A DNA stretch of 64,000 nucleotides. Origin: Chitinophagaceae bacterium UBA1930. Lineage in GTDB: Bacteria; Bacteroidota; Bacteroidia; Chitinophagales; Chitinophagaceae. Positions 9,401 to 17,574 of this stretch are shown piece after piece. Position numbers and translations under genes: made by a program. The stretch covers positions 496,001 to 560,000 of the forward strand of contig DDFK01000002.1 of NCBI GenBank assembly GCA_002337145.1, in the 5' to 3' direction. A model generated the notes under the pieces. That model did not search any database. It saw nothing but the letters and a program-made list of their open reading frames with translations, and was not told the DNA's origin. Each line of letters opens with the position of its first letter. The stretch's first letter is position 1.

Positions 9401-12055
9401 GGTTCTTCAACAATTGCATCCATGTTCGTTCAAAGGGCCGAAGCAGGAGCAACAGCTTCAAGAACAATGAACTGGGGCAATAACCCAATCACCATCAGTG
9501 GAAACCTGGATATTGTTTCTGGTAGCTTCAATACCACATTCGGTACAAACGATGCTGCCGGTACAATAACTGTTAACGGCAACCTGAACTTTACTTCTGG
9601 CACAGGTGTTTCCATTCTTACAACTGTTGGTGCGGTTACCGTAAATGGTAATGTAGTATTGATTGGAGGTACCGGAAGACAGACAGGCAGCGGAAAGATC
9701 ATCATGACAGGTAATGCTGGTGTTGCATCACTTGCAGGCATCCTTTATTCAAATGTTGAATTGAATAGTTCAAACAATTTCAGTTTGGCGGGCTCTCCAG
9801 CTTTTTCGGGTACACTTACCCTAACAACCGGCGACCTTGCTGTGGGTTCAAATACATTGACCTTACATACAAGCAGTACGCCTATTGCACGTACTTCAGG
9901 TACAATCAACCTGTCATCAACCTCAGGTCTTGCATTTGGTGCAGCTGGTTTAACTGCGGGTAATGCGTTTACTATTCCTGCCAATACTTTCTCTTCATCA
10001 GCTCCTGAGTTTGCAAACTTTACAATAAACCGTAGCAACAACCTTACACTGAACAGTCAAAATTTTGCCATCAATGGCATATTGGCTATAACAGCAGGTA
10101 AGTTGGTATTGCCTGCTGGTTACATCTTTACCTTGCGTTCCACTTCTATCACCAACACGGCCATGGTTGACCAGGTAGGTACTACTGGTTCAATTGCCTA
10201 TGGTGCAGGTGCGGCATTCAGGGTAGAGCGGTATATTCCACAAACTGGTGGTACAGGTAGAAGGGCATACCGCGATGTATCGCCAAGCGTGAACACAGGT
10301 AGCGGAACCATATTTACCAACTGGCAAGAAAGCGGAACAAATGGACTGTCTGGTGGTGTATATTATGGTACGCATATTACAGGTGTAGTTGGAGCATCAC
10401 CAGGTGGTACAGATGCAGCCACTGGTTTGGATATTACACAGAGTGGTGCAAAATCGTTGAACACTTACGACGAGAACCTGCCAAGTGCATGGAATACGGT
10501 AAACACTACCAACCAAACAAACGACACATTATCAGCCTTTAAAGGATACAGAATATTGATCAGGGGCGATAGGACAGTTAACTTATACGGAGTATCTGTA
10601 AACACAATGAACGCCCCAGCTACTTTAAGAAGCACGGGTAAATTGATTACAGGTGATGTGGTATTCAATACTTCGGGTGTTACTGCCAATGGCGGAACCA
10701 ATACGGGTATAAAAATGAGCAGCAATAATGGTGGCTATACCTTGATTGGTAACCCGTATGCAGCACCTGTAGACTGGCATTTATTATATGCCGCAGCTTC
10801 TGGTATTGATGCAACTTATTGGTTGTACGATGCCAATGTAGGCACCATTGGTGGCTATGTTACTTATAATGCATTTAGCGGTAGCAATACCAACACCACT
10901 GGTGTGGGTTCTTCTGCAGCCAATAGGTATATTCAGCCTGGCCAGGCCATTTTTACAGTAAATACATCCACATCGCCAGTAGTTACTTTTACCGAAGCAT
11001 ACAAAGCGGTAAATACGGCCAACCTTACCGCAACATTCAGGACTACCAGTGTGGAAGACCTATCTAAATTGTATATCAATTTTAAAAAGTCAGTGGCTGG
11101 TAGCGGAAACATAGTAATGGACGGTACTGCAGTTGCCTACGATACCTCTTTCTCCAATGCTATTGGCAAAGAGGATGGAAAGAAATTCTACAACAGCAAC
11201 GAAAATATTTGCGTATTGAGTGCTGGCGAAGAAATAAGTGTGGAAGGCAGGGTGCAACCAACCAACAACGATACTATTAAATTGCGTATATGGCAGGTTA
11301 CTGCTGGAACAAACTATCAATTGGAAATAGATGCATCCAAGTTTTTAAATAATGGATTGCAGGCATATTTATTGGACAAGTTTACTGGTACACAAACATC
11401 ATTGAGTATGGCAAGCGTAACCAATTATGCTTTTGTTACAACCAGCAACACTGCTTCTTACGGCAACCGCTTCAATATCGTATTCAAAGCATCGGGTGTA
11501 CTGCCGGTTTCATTTACGTCTATTAAAGCATACCAACAAAATAGCGGCATTAATGTAGACTGGTCTGTTGCAGAAAGCAATATCAGCAAGTATGAAGTAC
11601 TGCGTTCAGCCGATGGACAACAATTTACCAGTTTAGGTGTTGTTGCTGCAAAGGGCAATGGTAGCAGCTCTATCCAAGACTATTCATGGTTTGATGGAAA
11701 ACCAATTAGCGGAAACAATTTCTACCGCATCCGTTACATCGATCAAAATGGTTCTTCATCATACAGTGCAATTGTTGTGGTGAAGTTGAACAACAAAAAC
11801 GAAAGCATTGTAGTGTATCCAAATCCTGTTAGGGACAGGAATGTAAACATGCAATTAAATAATATTGCCAAAGGCGATTACACCATTGCTCTTTACAACA
11901 CCAATGGACAAACTGTTTACGCTGCTTCGTTTAAACATGCTGGTGGCAATGCAACGCAAAGCTTCCAGTTGCCACAAAGCTTGGCAACAGGTCTATACAA
12001 GCTAAGCATTAAAGGTGCCCAATACAACAACGAACAAAGCATTTTGATACAATAA
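6437..12055 (+). CDS. Giant repetitive T9SS-secreted surface protein
   Basis: Exported protein of about 1872 aa. The signal peptide ends VVAKAQ. Next is a lectin- or jelly-roll-like region (YYDFEDNAARNT ... YYSINGGTSWANA), then a very long Ser/Thr/Gly/Val-rich beta-repeat region resembling filamentous adhesins (units TGxIxMxGSGxTLSS-YDNVEINSxGNxSLTGSTxFTG-LTLTxGNLxVG). A non-repetitive domain with RVERYIPQTGGTGRRAYRDVSP follows, and last a T9SS type A sorting domain (SIVVYPNPVRDRN ... GLYKLSIKG). Attachment to the cell surface or release is expected from the sorting domain. ATG at 6437 is preferred over an in-frame TTG at 6413, which would precede the signal peptide. The biological role is unknown. 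Confidence 0.9.
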   Translation: MNLFTLSGRIKQAVLCSFLLMASVVAKAQFPVAYYDFEDNAARNTLLETVAEAVASGVGSPSLSVTGGLTQVLNANSGNGTNAIYGGGANAGYALGYFGFSTATTPASTAASINFGPFNTTGLTVPTLTYDVMGIGAKAPQNARIYYSINGGTSWANATTTTGAAIVVSNAYTTNTVVLPAAAGNVSALLIKIVGYNAGASPTSTDGVMMVDNFTLKSGTITGSTTLISAAVHGAGLSSGGSFVPEYASLTVSGTGITVTAASSLLINGRITLTSGVFDIGNNTLTFQNSTLTPLARTSGTLTVGSGAQIVFGPAAIATATTLPNNMFTSSPATFAGMTINRGAAYTVNLGSNPVTLSGNLDVTSGTFVVNSASGALVVQGNANVNAATLSVSAAASSITVQGDLNLTSGTVSNGNATAVVTVQGNITGTGTQVATSTGRIAMTGSGKTLSSTVAYDNVEINSSGDISLTGSTAFTGILTLTSGNLLVGAFNTLTLTTTATQIVKTSGFITMDPLSDLVFGDGTDNTSITLPTNTFTAPTIFSNLTVNRGTGTITWGNNPVNITGNVDASSPFIVNNATGTIVVGGDVSVTATTFTVSAASAIVAIGGNLDLSASSTLTVSAAASVSVTGDVDVDASTVSLTAASAALNIVGNLNMTTGTISTTNASAAVSVQGNVTGTGLQTVASTGKLVMVGTGTTLSSGITYDNVEINSVGNVSLTGSTTFTGVVTLTTGNLVVGASNTLTFITLTNPVVKTAGFITMNPTSNLVLGNGTDNTSVTLPAATFTLPTTFASLTANRGTGTVTWGDNPVTITGNVNASSPLTINTTTGTLSVGGNMNVTSTTLSLTAVSASVSITGNLNLSAGIISTTQATAIITVQGSVTGTGSQTVASTGEIMMTGSGTTLSSGVTYDNVEVNSAGNVSLTGATTFTGVTTLTAGNLVFGANTVTYNSASAQIVKAAGFITLNTGTNLIFGLGTGTLTVPDNMFNGSSTIASMFVQRAEAGATASRTMNWGNNPITISGNLDIVSGSFNTTFGTNDAAGTITVNGNLNFTSGTGVSILTTVGAVTVNGNVVLIGGTGRQTGSGKIIMTGNAGVASLAGILYSNVELNSSNNFSLAGSPAFSGTLTLTTGDLAVGSNTLTLHTSSTPIARTSGTINLSSTSGLAFGAAGLTAGNAFTIPANTFSSSAPEFANFTINRSNNLTLNSQNFAINGILAITAGKLVLPAGYIFTLRSTSITNTAMVDQVGTTGSIAYGAGAAFRVERYIPQTGGTGRRAYRDVSPSVNTGSGTIFTNWQESGTNGLSGGVYYGTHITGVVGASPGGTDAATGLDITQSGAKSLNTYDENLPSAWNTVNTTNQTNDTLSAFKGYRILIRGDRTVNLYGVSVNTMNAPATLRSTGKLITGDVVFNTSGVTANGGTNTGIKMSSNNGGYTLIGNPYAAPVDWHLLYAAASGIDATYWLYDANVGTIGGYVTYNAFSGSNTNTTGVGSSAANRYIQPGQAIFTVNTSTSPVVTFTEAYKAVNTANLTATFRTTSVEDLSKLYINFKKSVAGSGNIVMDGTAVAYDTSFSNAIGKEDGKKFYNSNENICVLSAGEEISVEGRVQPTNNDTIKLRIWQVTAGTNYQLEIDASKFLNNGLQAYLLDKFTGTQTSLSMASVTNYAFVTTSNTASYGNRFNIVFKASGVLPVSFTSIKAYQQNSGINVDWSVAESNISKYEVLRSADGQQFTSLGVVAAKGNGSSSIQDYSWFDGKPISGNNFYRIRYIDQNGSSSYSAIVVVKLNNKNESIVVYPNPVRDRNVNMQLNNIAKGDYTIALYNTNGQTVYAASFKHAGGNATQSFQLPQSLATGLYKLSIKGAQYNNEQSILIQ
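7748..9840 (+). repeat. Four degenerate long repeat units inside the giant secreted protein
   Basis: Related units begin at about 7751, 8499, 9113 and 9690. Each encodes TG-x-[IL]-x-M-x-G-x-G-x-TLSS, then YDNVEINS, SLTGSTxFTG and LTLTxGNLxVG. Spacing falls from about 750 to 610 to 580 bp because the linker repeats (TFTVSAASAxVxIxGNLxL) differ in number. The first three units are more alike than the fourth, so the array probably grew by duplication. Confidence 0.75.
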
Positions 12056-12070
12056 AGATTAAAAAGATGA

Positions 12071-12114
12071 TAAAAGAAAAGCAGCCATTTAATTAAATGG
12101 CTGCTTTTCTTTTA
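12071..12114. terminator. 44-bp perfect palindrome, bidirectional terminator
   Basis: The left arm is taaaagaaaagcagccattt and the right arm is its exact reverse complement, joined at AATT. The GC core GCAGCCA/TGGCTGC is flanked by A-rich and T-rich runs on either side, so it can end transcription from the secreted-protein gene on the left and from the minus-strand oxidoreductase on the right. Confidence 0.85.
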
Positions 12115-12154
12115 TAGACTAGGTTTAATGAATGCCTATTTTTTTGTTAAGACA

Positions 12155-12793
12155 TTATGCCCTGCTGATGCCAACCCTATGATGTACAAACTTGTTATCC
12201 GATAGTTCCTTTAACATAAAATCAGCTATGTCGCCAGCGGCTATTTCTCCATTATTCGGTGTGGGCAAATAATCTGCATTGGTTACGTAATGGCCAGTTT
12301 GGTCTTTATCCAAAATATTGGGCGAGCATACATAGGTCCAATCAAGCCTGCTTTCTTTCATTTACAGGTAGGCCTGTAAATGCTCCATACCAACGGGTTT
12401 GTACAATTGGGGGTAATCGCTGGCATCGATTAAATAACTGCCATCTTCTGCACTTAACACGCCCATACCACCAAGCGATACGATCCTTTTCACACTGGCT
12501 ACCTGCATTTGGGCTATAATGTTTTTTATGCCCAGGCTTCTGGTTTTATCGGTGCCGTCAAAGCTTCCGCCCAAGGTGGAAATGACTGCATCGCTTCCCT
12601 TAATGGCATTCAACACTTCTTCTTCATCAAACAAATGTCCCTGTATGGCTTCAAACTTATCATTGGCAAGGTCCTTATCAATAAGGCCTTCAATGTTCCT
12701 GCTAAATGCTTTTACCGTATGGCCTATAGCCAGGGCCTGCGACACAACACGCCTGCCTACCTGACCGGTAGCACCAAAAACTGTGATTGTCAT
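12155..12793 (-). pseudogene. NAD(P)H-binding oxidoreductase (NmrA/YwnB-like) interrupted by an in-frame stop
   Basis: The N-terminal 143 codons (12362-12793) encode a Rossmann domain: TITVFGATGQVGRRVVSQAL, then AIKGSDAVISTLGG and VKRIVSLGGMGVL. A TAA at 12364-12362 ends this part at LQAYL. The very next codon is ATG in the same frame, and reading goes on as KESRLDWTYVCSPNIL to the natural end at 12155 (68 codons). Relatives continue without a break through LKxSxLDWTxV, so one substitution likely created the stop. The TAA-ATG junction might still allow restart and a two-piece protein, but loss of function or a sequence error is simpler. Confidence 0.8.
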
Positions 12794-12826
12794 AAATTAT
12801 TGTTTCACTAAAGATACGATAAAGCC

Positions 12827-13165
12827 TTAGTTAAGTTGGGCAACTTGCTCGGCTATTTCAGATACGCTGATGCCACTATGGCTTTCATCATACACACACT
12901 CACCATTCCGGATCAATAGAACCTGTGGCGATTCGTGCTGTACCTGTAAATCTTCGGCAATCTTTTGGGAAAGCGACCTGTATGCAATCAGGTCAAGGAG
13001 ATGGTATTCAATATCCGGCAAATTGGTTTCCCTATTCAACCTGTTCAGTGCCATGCTGCTGATATTGCAGCGGGTACTGTGCTTAAAAATAAGTTGGGGC
13101 TTTAACTTGGAATCAGTCTTTATCTGTTCAAGCTGCTCTTCTGTAGTAAGCTGATGCCAGTTCAT
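12827..13165 (-). CDS. ytxJ: Bacillithiol system redox-active protein YtxJ-like
   Basis: A 112-aa thioredoxin-fold protein of the YtxJ/BrxC family, which in bacillithiol-using bacteria acts as a monothiol bacilliredoxin. It has LIFKHSTRCNISSMAL with the redox cysteine (family pattern TCPIS, here TRCNIS), then ESPQVLLIRNGECVYDESHSGIS with the cis-Pro. The start is the ATG at 13165 (MNWHQLTTEEQL), the usual family start; 39 upstream in-frame codons show no homology. This suggests the organism may make bacillithiol, but no bsh genes are in the window. Confidence 0.85.
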   Translation of the reverse strand: MNWHQLTTEEQLEQIKTDSKLKPQLIFKHSTRCNISSMALNRLNRETNLPDIEYHLLDLIAYRSLSQKIAEDLQVQHESPQVLLIRNGECVYDESHSGISVSEIAEQVAQLN

Positions 13166-13214
13166 GCGATACGTAATTAGACAGGAGTCGGGAACAGTGA
13201 TGTTCCAAATTGGA

Positions 13215-13343
13215 TTAAGGCCTAAAATAACGTGGGTTGGTTGTAGGGCAACCTTTACCGGCACCACCGCGGCTACCAGCACAAGAACTTAATAAAACAC
13301 CTAAAAAAGAAACAAACAGAACAGCCACTAAAAGCTTTTTCAT
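13215..13343 (-). CDS. Very small lipoprotein, 42 aa
   Basis: The protein begins MKKLLVAVLF, has a lipobox LLSSC, and leaves a mature peptide of only about 22 residues, rich in Gly, Arg and Lys and ending in a CPTTNPRYFRP-like tail. The in-frame extension upstream to 13526 is unlikely because the signal peptide would be internal. It lies 49 bp upstream of ytxJ on the same strand. Tiny lipoproteins of this kind recur in Chitinophagaceae (recollection, not checked). The function is unknown; the conserved-looking cysteine in GKGCP suggests metal or thiol chemistry (inference). Confidence 0.65.
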   Translation of the reverse strand: MKKLLVAVLFVSFLGVLLSSCAGSRGGAGKGCPTTNPRYFRP

Positions 13344-13525
13344 AGATAATATTTGTATTAGTAATAACGCTTTACTTTGCCATTTAGTACGAAGATAGGC
13401 GTTTAGTTTAAAATGCTGCCTTAAAAAAGGGTACCTGCTTGCCAATTCGCACAGAAAATGCAGGCGTATAGGCAACAGATGTCCAAACCTACCAAATTGT
13501 ACACGTTTAAGTAAAAACAGATTCA

Positions 13526-14890
13526 ATGAAAGTCCATTTTATTTCAATAGGTGGCAGTGTAATGCACCAATTGGCCATAGCGTTAAAAAGAAAGGGTTAT
13601 ACCGTTACAGGAACGGATGATGAAATATTTGAACCCGCCAGGACCAACCTGGAGAATGAAGGCCTATTGCCTGCACATATTGGTTGGCAGCCCGATTTGG
13701 TTACGGCAGACCTGGATGCGGTGATTCTTGGCATGCATGCAAAAGCCGATAATCCTGAAATACAGAAAGCAAAGGAACTGGGCCTACAGATATACTCCTT
13801 TCCCGAATACATTTATAAAGAAAGCCTGAACAAGACAAGGGTTGTGGTTGGTGGCAGCCATGGCAAAACCACCACCACCAGCATGATCATGCACGTGTTG
13901 CGGAGCCTGCACCAGGATTTTGATTACCTGGTAGGGGCAAGGTTGGAAGGTTTTGACCAGAGTGTGAACATTACAGATGCACCAGTCATTGTTTGCGAAG
14001 GGGACGAATACCCAGCAAGTGTAATAGAGAAAAGACCCAAATTCCATTTCCTGTTCCCGCATGTGGCCATACTAACAGGCATTGCGTGGGACCACATCAA
14101 CGTGTTCCCGACATTTGATTTTTACTTGGAGCAGTTTGTGATCTTTATCCATAAAATTGAAAAGAACGGGTTGTTGATTTACAATGAATCGGACAATGTG
14201 CTTAAGCAACTGGTTGAAAACAACAGGCGTGATGATATCCGTTACCAGCCTTATGCTGTGCCCCAGCATACGATAGAAAATGGCAGAACAACCGTTACCA
14301 TTGACCATGCAACAAGCGAACTGAAAGTATTTGGCAACCACAATTTGATGAACCTGAATGCAGCTTATTACGCCTGCAGGGAACTGGGCATTACCGCAGA
14401 AAAGTTTGTACAGGCCATTGCAGGTTTTACCGGTGCGGCCAAACGTTTGGAGTTAATGGCCAGCAACGCAACCACCAATGTTTACCGCGATTTTGCACAT
14501 GCACCCAGTAAAGTAAAAGCCACCATAGAAGCGGTGAAACAGCAATACCCCAACCGCAAGCTGATTGGCGTTTTGGAACTGCACACATTCAGTAGCCTGA
14601 ATGAAAATTTTATGGGCGAATACAAAAATGCCATGGACAAAGCAGACCATGCAATTGTATTTTACTCCACACATGCCTTGGAGCTGAAACGTATGCCCAG
14701 CCTGCCCAAAGAAAAAGTGCAACAGGGTTTTGCCAAAGAGGGCTTGCTGGTAATGAATGACAAAGAAGAACTTTGGCAATGGCTGAACGGACAGCAATAT
14801 ACCGATAGCAACCTTGTATTGATGAGTAGCGGCAATTATGATGGCCTGGATATGGCCGGTTTTGCAAAGCACATAACCACCAAACTTTAA
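13526..14890 (+). CDS. mpl: UDP-N-acetylmuramate:L-alanyl-gamma-D-glutamyl-meso-diaminopimelate ligase
   Basis: Mur ligase family enzyme of 454 aa that reattaches the recycled tripeptide to UDP-MurNAc in cell-wall recycling. The N-terminal Rossmann region has HFISIGGSVMHQLAIAL. The ATP P-loop is GGSHGKTTTTSMIMH. The central domain has VCEGDEYPAS and ILTGIAWDHINVFPTF, and the C-terminal domain has YRDFAHAPSKVKATIEA and LELHTFSSLNE, which mark Mpl rather than MurC. It starts with ATG and stands divergent from the small lipoprotein, with 182 bp between them. Confidence 0.95.
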   Translation: MKVHFISIGGSVMHQLAIALKRKGYTVTGTDDEIFEPARTNLENEGLLPAHIGWQPDLVTADLDAVILGMHAKADNPEIQKAKELGLQIYSFPEYIYKESLNKTRVVVGGSHGKTTTTSMIMHVLRSLHQDFDYLVGARLEGFDQSVNITDAPVIVCEGDEYPASVIEKRPKFHFLFPHVAILTGIAWDHINVFPTFDFYLEQFVIFIHKIEKNGLLIYNESDNVLKQLVENNRRDDIRYQPYAVPQHTIENGRTTVTIDHATSELKVFGNHNLMNLNAAYYACRELGITAEKFVQAIAGFTGAAKRLELMASNATTNVYRDFAHAPSKVKATIEAVKQQYPNRKLIGVLELHTFSSLNENFMGEYKNAMDKADHAIVFYSTHALELKRMPSLPKEKVQQGFAKEGLLVMNDKEELWQWLNGQQYTDSNLVLMSSGNYDGLDMAGFAKHITTKL

Positions 14891-14947
14891 CAACACAATA
14901 AGTGATATAAAGTACAGTCCAGAAACATTACTACAACCAATCTGTGC

Positions 14948-14955
14948 TACATTCG
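14948..14955 (+). promoter_or_regulatory. Candidate -7 box for the exonuclease gene
   Basis: TACATTCG, one mismatch from TAnnTTTG, 24 nt before the ATG at 14980. Confidence 0.3.
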
Positions 14956-14979
14956 CCCACAATATAAATACCCCCTCTA

Positions 14980-15750
14980 ATGAATTTGGAACTTACTAGG
15001 CCCATTGCTTTTATAGACCTGGAAACGACTGGTGTAAATATTTCTACCGACAAGATTGTGGAGATAGCCATTGTTAAGATTTCGCCCGATGGAAGCAAGA
15101 CGGTAAAACGAAAATTGCTCAACCCGCAAATGCCCATACCCGCAAGCTCAAGCGAAGTGCATGGCATTACCGATGAAATGGTAAAGGATGCACCAACTTT
15201 TAAGCAGGCGGCCAACGAAATAAAACAGTTTATAGACAATTGCGATTTGGGTGGATACAACAGCAACCGTTTTGATATACCGATGCTGATAGAGGAATTC
15301 TTACGTGCCGGTATAGAGTTCAGCACCGATGGTAAAAAGATGATTGATGCACAGAAGATCTTCCATCAAATGGAGCAACGTACTTTGAGTGCCGCCTATA
15401 AATTCTACTGCAACAAGATACTGGAAGGTGCACATGGTGCCGAAGCAGATGCAACGGCTACTTGGGAGGTACTGGATGCCCAGTTGGCACGTTACCCGCA
15501 AATTGGCAATACGGTAGATGCTATTGCAAAATTTACAGGTGAAGACGATATTGTTGATTTTGCACGCAGGTTCATCAAAGAAAAAGGAGTGGAGGTTTTC
15601 AATTTTGGCAAGCACAAAGGAAAGCCTGTAACTCAAGTGCTAAAAGAAGAACCGCAGTATTATGACTGGATGATGAAAGGTGATTTTGCAATGAACACCA
15701 AGCAAAAATTCACCGAAATATTGAACAGGACCCTGTTAAAGAAGCCATAA
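14980..15750 (+). CDS. DnaQ-like 3'-5' exonuclease with C-terminal exodeoxyribonuclease X-type motif
   Basis: A 256-aa DEDDh-type exonuclease. Exo I is FIDLETTGVNISTDKIVEIAIV, Exo II is GGYNSNRFDIPMLIEEF, and Exo III is the HGAEADATATWEVL region. The C-terminal part (VEVFNFGKHKGKPVTQVLKEEPQYYDWMMKGDF) matches the small domain found at the end of exonuclease X and related repair nucleases. It is therefore more likely a stand-alone repair or RNA/DNA trimming nuclease than the Pol III epsilon subunit. It follows mpl on the same strand with a 89-bp gap containing a weak promoter-like box. Confidence 0.9.
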   Translation: MNLELTRPIAFIDLETTGVNISTDKIVEIAIVKISPDGSKTVKRKLLNPQMPIPASSSEVHGITDEMVKDAPTFKQAANEIKQFIDNCDLGGYNSNRFDIPMLIEEFLRAGIEFSTDGKKMIDAQKIFHQMEQRTLSAAYKFYCNKILEGAHGAEADATATWEVLDAQLARYPQIGNTVDAIAKFTGEDDIVDFARRFIKEKGVEVFNFGKHKGKPVTQVLKEEPQYYDWMMKGDFAMNTKQKFTEILNRTLLKKP

Positions 15751-15846
15751 GACAAGCCTATTTTGAAGATTGTTGAAAACCTTAACGTGCACATAGGAAC
15801 GAAAGTGCTATTTTAGGTTTTGAAAGTGAATATACCCCCCTATACT

Positions 15847-16644
15847 TTGGAGAAAATAGTTATTATACCAACCTATAACGAGAAGGAGAACATAGCGAAT
15901 ATCCTGAAAGCCATATTTTCCCTCAACCAGCAATATCATGTATTGGTGATAGATGATGGTAGCCCCGACGGTACCGCACAAATTGTGAAGGACCTGTTTG
16001 CAACCTACCCCAACCAACTCTTTTTGGAAGAGCGTAGGGGCAAGCTTGGCTTGGGCACTGCTTATATACATGGTTTTAAATGGTGCCTCAACAAAGGCTA
16101 TGCATATATTTTTGAAATGGATGCCGATTTCTCGCACAACCCCAACGACCTTGAAAGGCTGTACAATGCATGTAAAAGCGGGCAGGGCGATGTGGCTGTT
16201 GGCAGCCGCTACGTAAAGGGAGGCAGGATAGAGAACTGGCCGCTAGACCGCCATATATATTCACGGGGCGGTGCCGTATATACCAAGCTCATTACATGGA
16301 TGCCCGTTAATGACCCTACTGCCGGTTTTGTTTGCTACACCAAAAAAGTGTTGGAAACAATTGATCTGAATGCCATCAGTTTTGTAGGGTACGCCTTTCA
16401 GATAGAAATGAAATTTGCTGCATGGAAACTTGGTTTCAAGATAGCCGAAGTACCCATTGTATTTATTGACAGGCAGGCCGGTGCAAGCAAGATGAGCAAA
16501 GGCATTATTAAGGAAGGCGTAATAGGTGTGATAAGGATGCAATGGAAAAGCTTTTTCAAGAACTACAGGAGAAAGCAACCATCTACCGATATGCCTAGCC
16601 TTAAATCAAATACCCAGCAAGACCTGGTTGCCGAAAGGAAATAA
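15847..16644 (+). CDS. Polyprenol monophosphomannose synthase-like glycosyltransferase (GT2)
   Basis: Transfers mannose or another hexose from a nucleotide sugar to a polyprenyl phosphate at the inner membrane. Features are VIIPTYNEKENIANIL, VIDDGSPDGTAQIV (DDGS), ERRGKLGLGTAYIHGF, the DxD in FEMDADFSHNP, and SRYVKGGRIENWPLDR. There are no transmembrane helices, like Dpm1. No ATG lies near the homologous start; the TTG at 15847 (MEKIVIIPTYNE) fits relatives best, while GTG 15826 and TTG 15820 are alternatives. The Lys/Arg-rich tail after the catalytic domain is poorly conserved. The target glycan is unknown. Confidence 0.88.
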   Translation: MEKIVIIPTYNEKENIANILKAIFSLNQQYHVLVIDDGSPDGTAQIVKDLFATYPNQLFLEERRGKLGLGTAYIHGFKWCLNKGYAYIFEMDADFSHNPNDLERLYNACKSGQGDVAVGSRYVKGGRIENWPLDRHIYSRGGAVYTKLITWMPVNDPTAGFVCYTKKVLETIDLNAISFVGYAFQIEMKFAAWKLGFKIAEVPIVFIDRQAGASKMSKGIIKEGVIGVIRMQWKSFFKNYRRKQPSTDMPSLKSNTQQDLVAERK

Positions 16645-16670
16645 ATATTGCCATTGCTTACCCAAACGGA

Positions 16671-17543
16671 ATGAAAGCTGCCCTTATTAAATTACATATT
16701 GCCATTTTTCTTTGGGGTTTTACGGGTGTATTGGGCAGGGCAATCACATTGAACGAAAGCCTGCTGGTTTGGTACCGCATTGCCATTACTGTTGTATCCC
16801 TGTTTGTTTTGCTGAAGTGGAAACACGAAGTACAAAAGATATCTTACACTACCATACTGCAATTATTTGGCATTGGTGCAATTATAGCAATGCACTGGGT
16901 ATGCTTTTATGGAAGCATCAAATACTCCAATGTTTCCATTGCACTTACGGCCATGTCCGCATCAGGTGTTATTACTGCACTGGTGGAACCATTGATGACA
17001 AAAAAGAAAATTGTATTTACTGAGTTGCTGCTGGGCCTGTTGGGCATTGCAGGCATCTATCTTATTTTTCATTTCGATACACGTTACCGTACAGGAATCA
17101 TCGTTGGGCTTGTTGCAACAATATTGAGTGTGGTTTTTTCCATCCTCAATAAAAAAGTAGTGGCCACTGTGCAGCCCAAAACCGTGATGCTGTACGAACT
17201 TACAGGCGGGCTGTTAGTACTTACGCTGATTATGCCGGTGTACCTGCACTATTTTCCTGCAAAACAGTTGCTGCCATCTGCAACAGACTGGGGCTGGTTA
17301 CTGATACTAAGCTGGTTCTGTACTGTATTGGCAATGGACCTATCGCTACAGGCCTTGCAAAAGGTTTCTGCCTTTACGCAGAACCTTACTGTAAACCTGG
17401 AACCGGTTTATGGTATTATACTGGCTTTTGTTGTGTACCACGAAAACGAAAAACTGAATGGCAGTTTCTACATTGGTTTTGCATTGATACTTGTTGCCGT
17501 TGCCTTGCAAATGCTACGTGTGGTAAAACTGAAAAAGCATTAA
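16671..17543 (+). CDS. EamA/RhaT family (DMT superfamily) transporter
   Basis: A 290-aa inner-membrane protein with ten hydrophobic segments in two five-helix halves, as in EamA permeases. The first half opens LHIAIFLWGFTGVLGRAI and contains YSNVSIALTAMSASGVITALVEP. The second has TIILSVVFSILNKKVV-like and AFTQNLTVNLEPVYGIILAFVVYHE stretches; the NLEP motif is typical of the second repeat. The substrate cannot be told from sequence; amino acids or other metabolites are exported by relatives. It starts 26 bp after the glycosyltransferase stop, so cotranscription is likely. Confidence 0.9.
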   Translation: MKAALIKLHIAIFLWGFTGVLGRAITLNESLLVWYRIAITVVSLFVLLKWKHEVQKISYTTILQLFGIGAIIAMHWVCFYGSIKYSNVSIALTAMSASGVITALVEPLMTKKKIVFTELLLGLLGIAGIYLIFHFDTRYRTGIIVGLVATILSVVFSILNKKVVATVQPKTVMLYELTGGLLVLTLIMPVYLHYFPAKQLLPSATDWGWLLILSWFCTVLAMDLSLQALQKVSAFTQNLTVNLEPVYGIILAFVVYHENEKLNGSFYIGFALILVAVALQMLRVVKLKKH

Positions 17544-17574
17544 ATGCATTTATCAATAACTGTAATGGCCTGCG

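Noticed and set aside
12155..12361. Separate 68-aa gene
   Set aside because: It is the in-frame C-terminal continuation of the oxidoreductase after a single stop, so it is reported as part of the interrupted gene.
14453..14962. 169-aa minus-strand ORF
   Set aside because: Antisense to mpl and its 3' flank; the translated protein has no recognisable motif and no start context.
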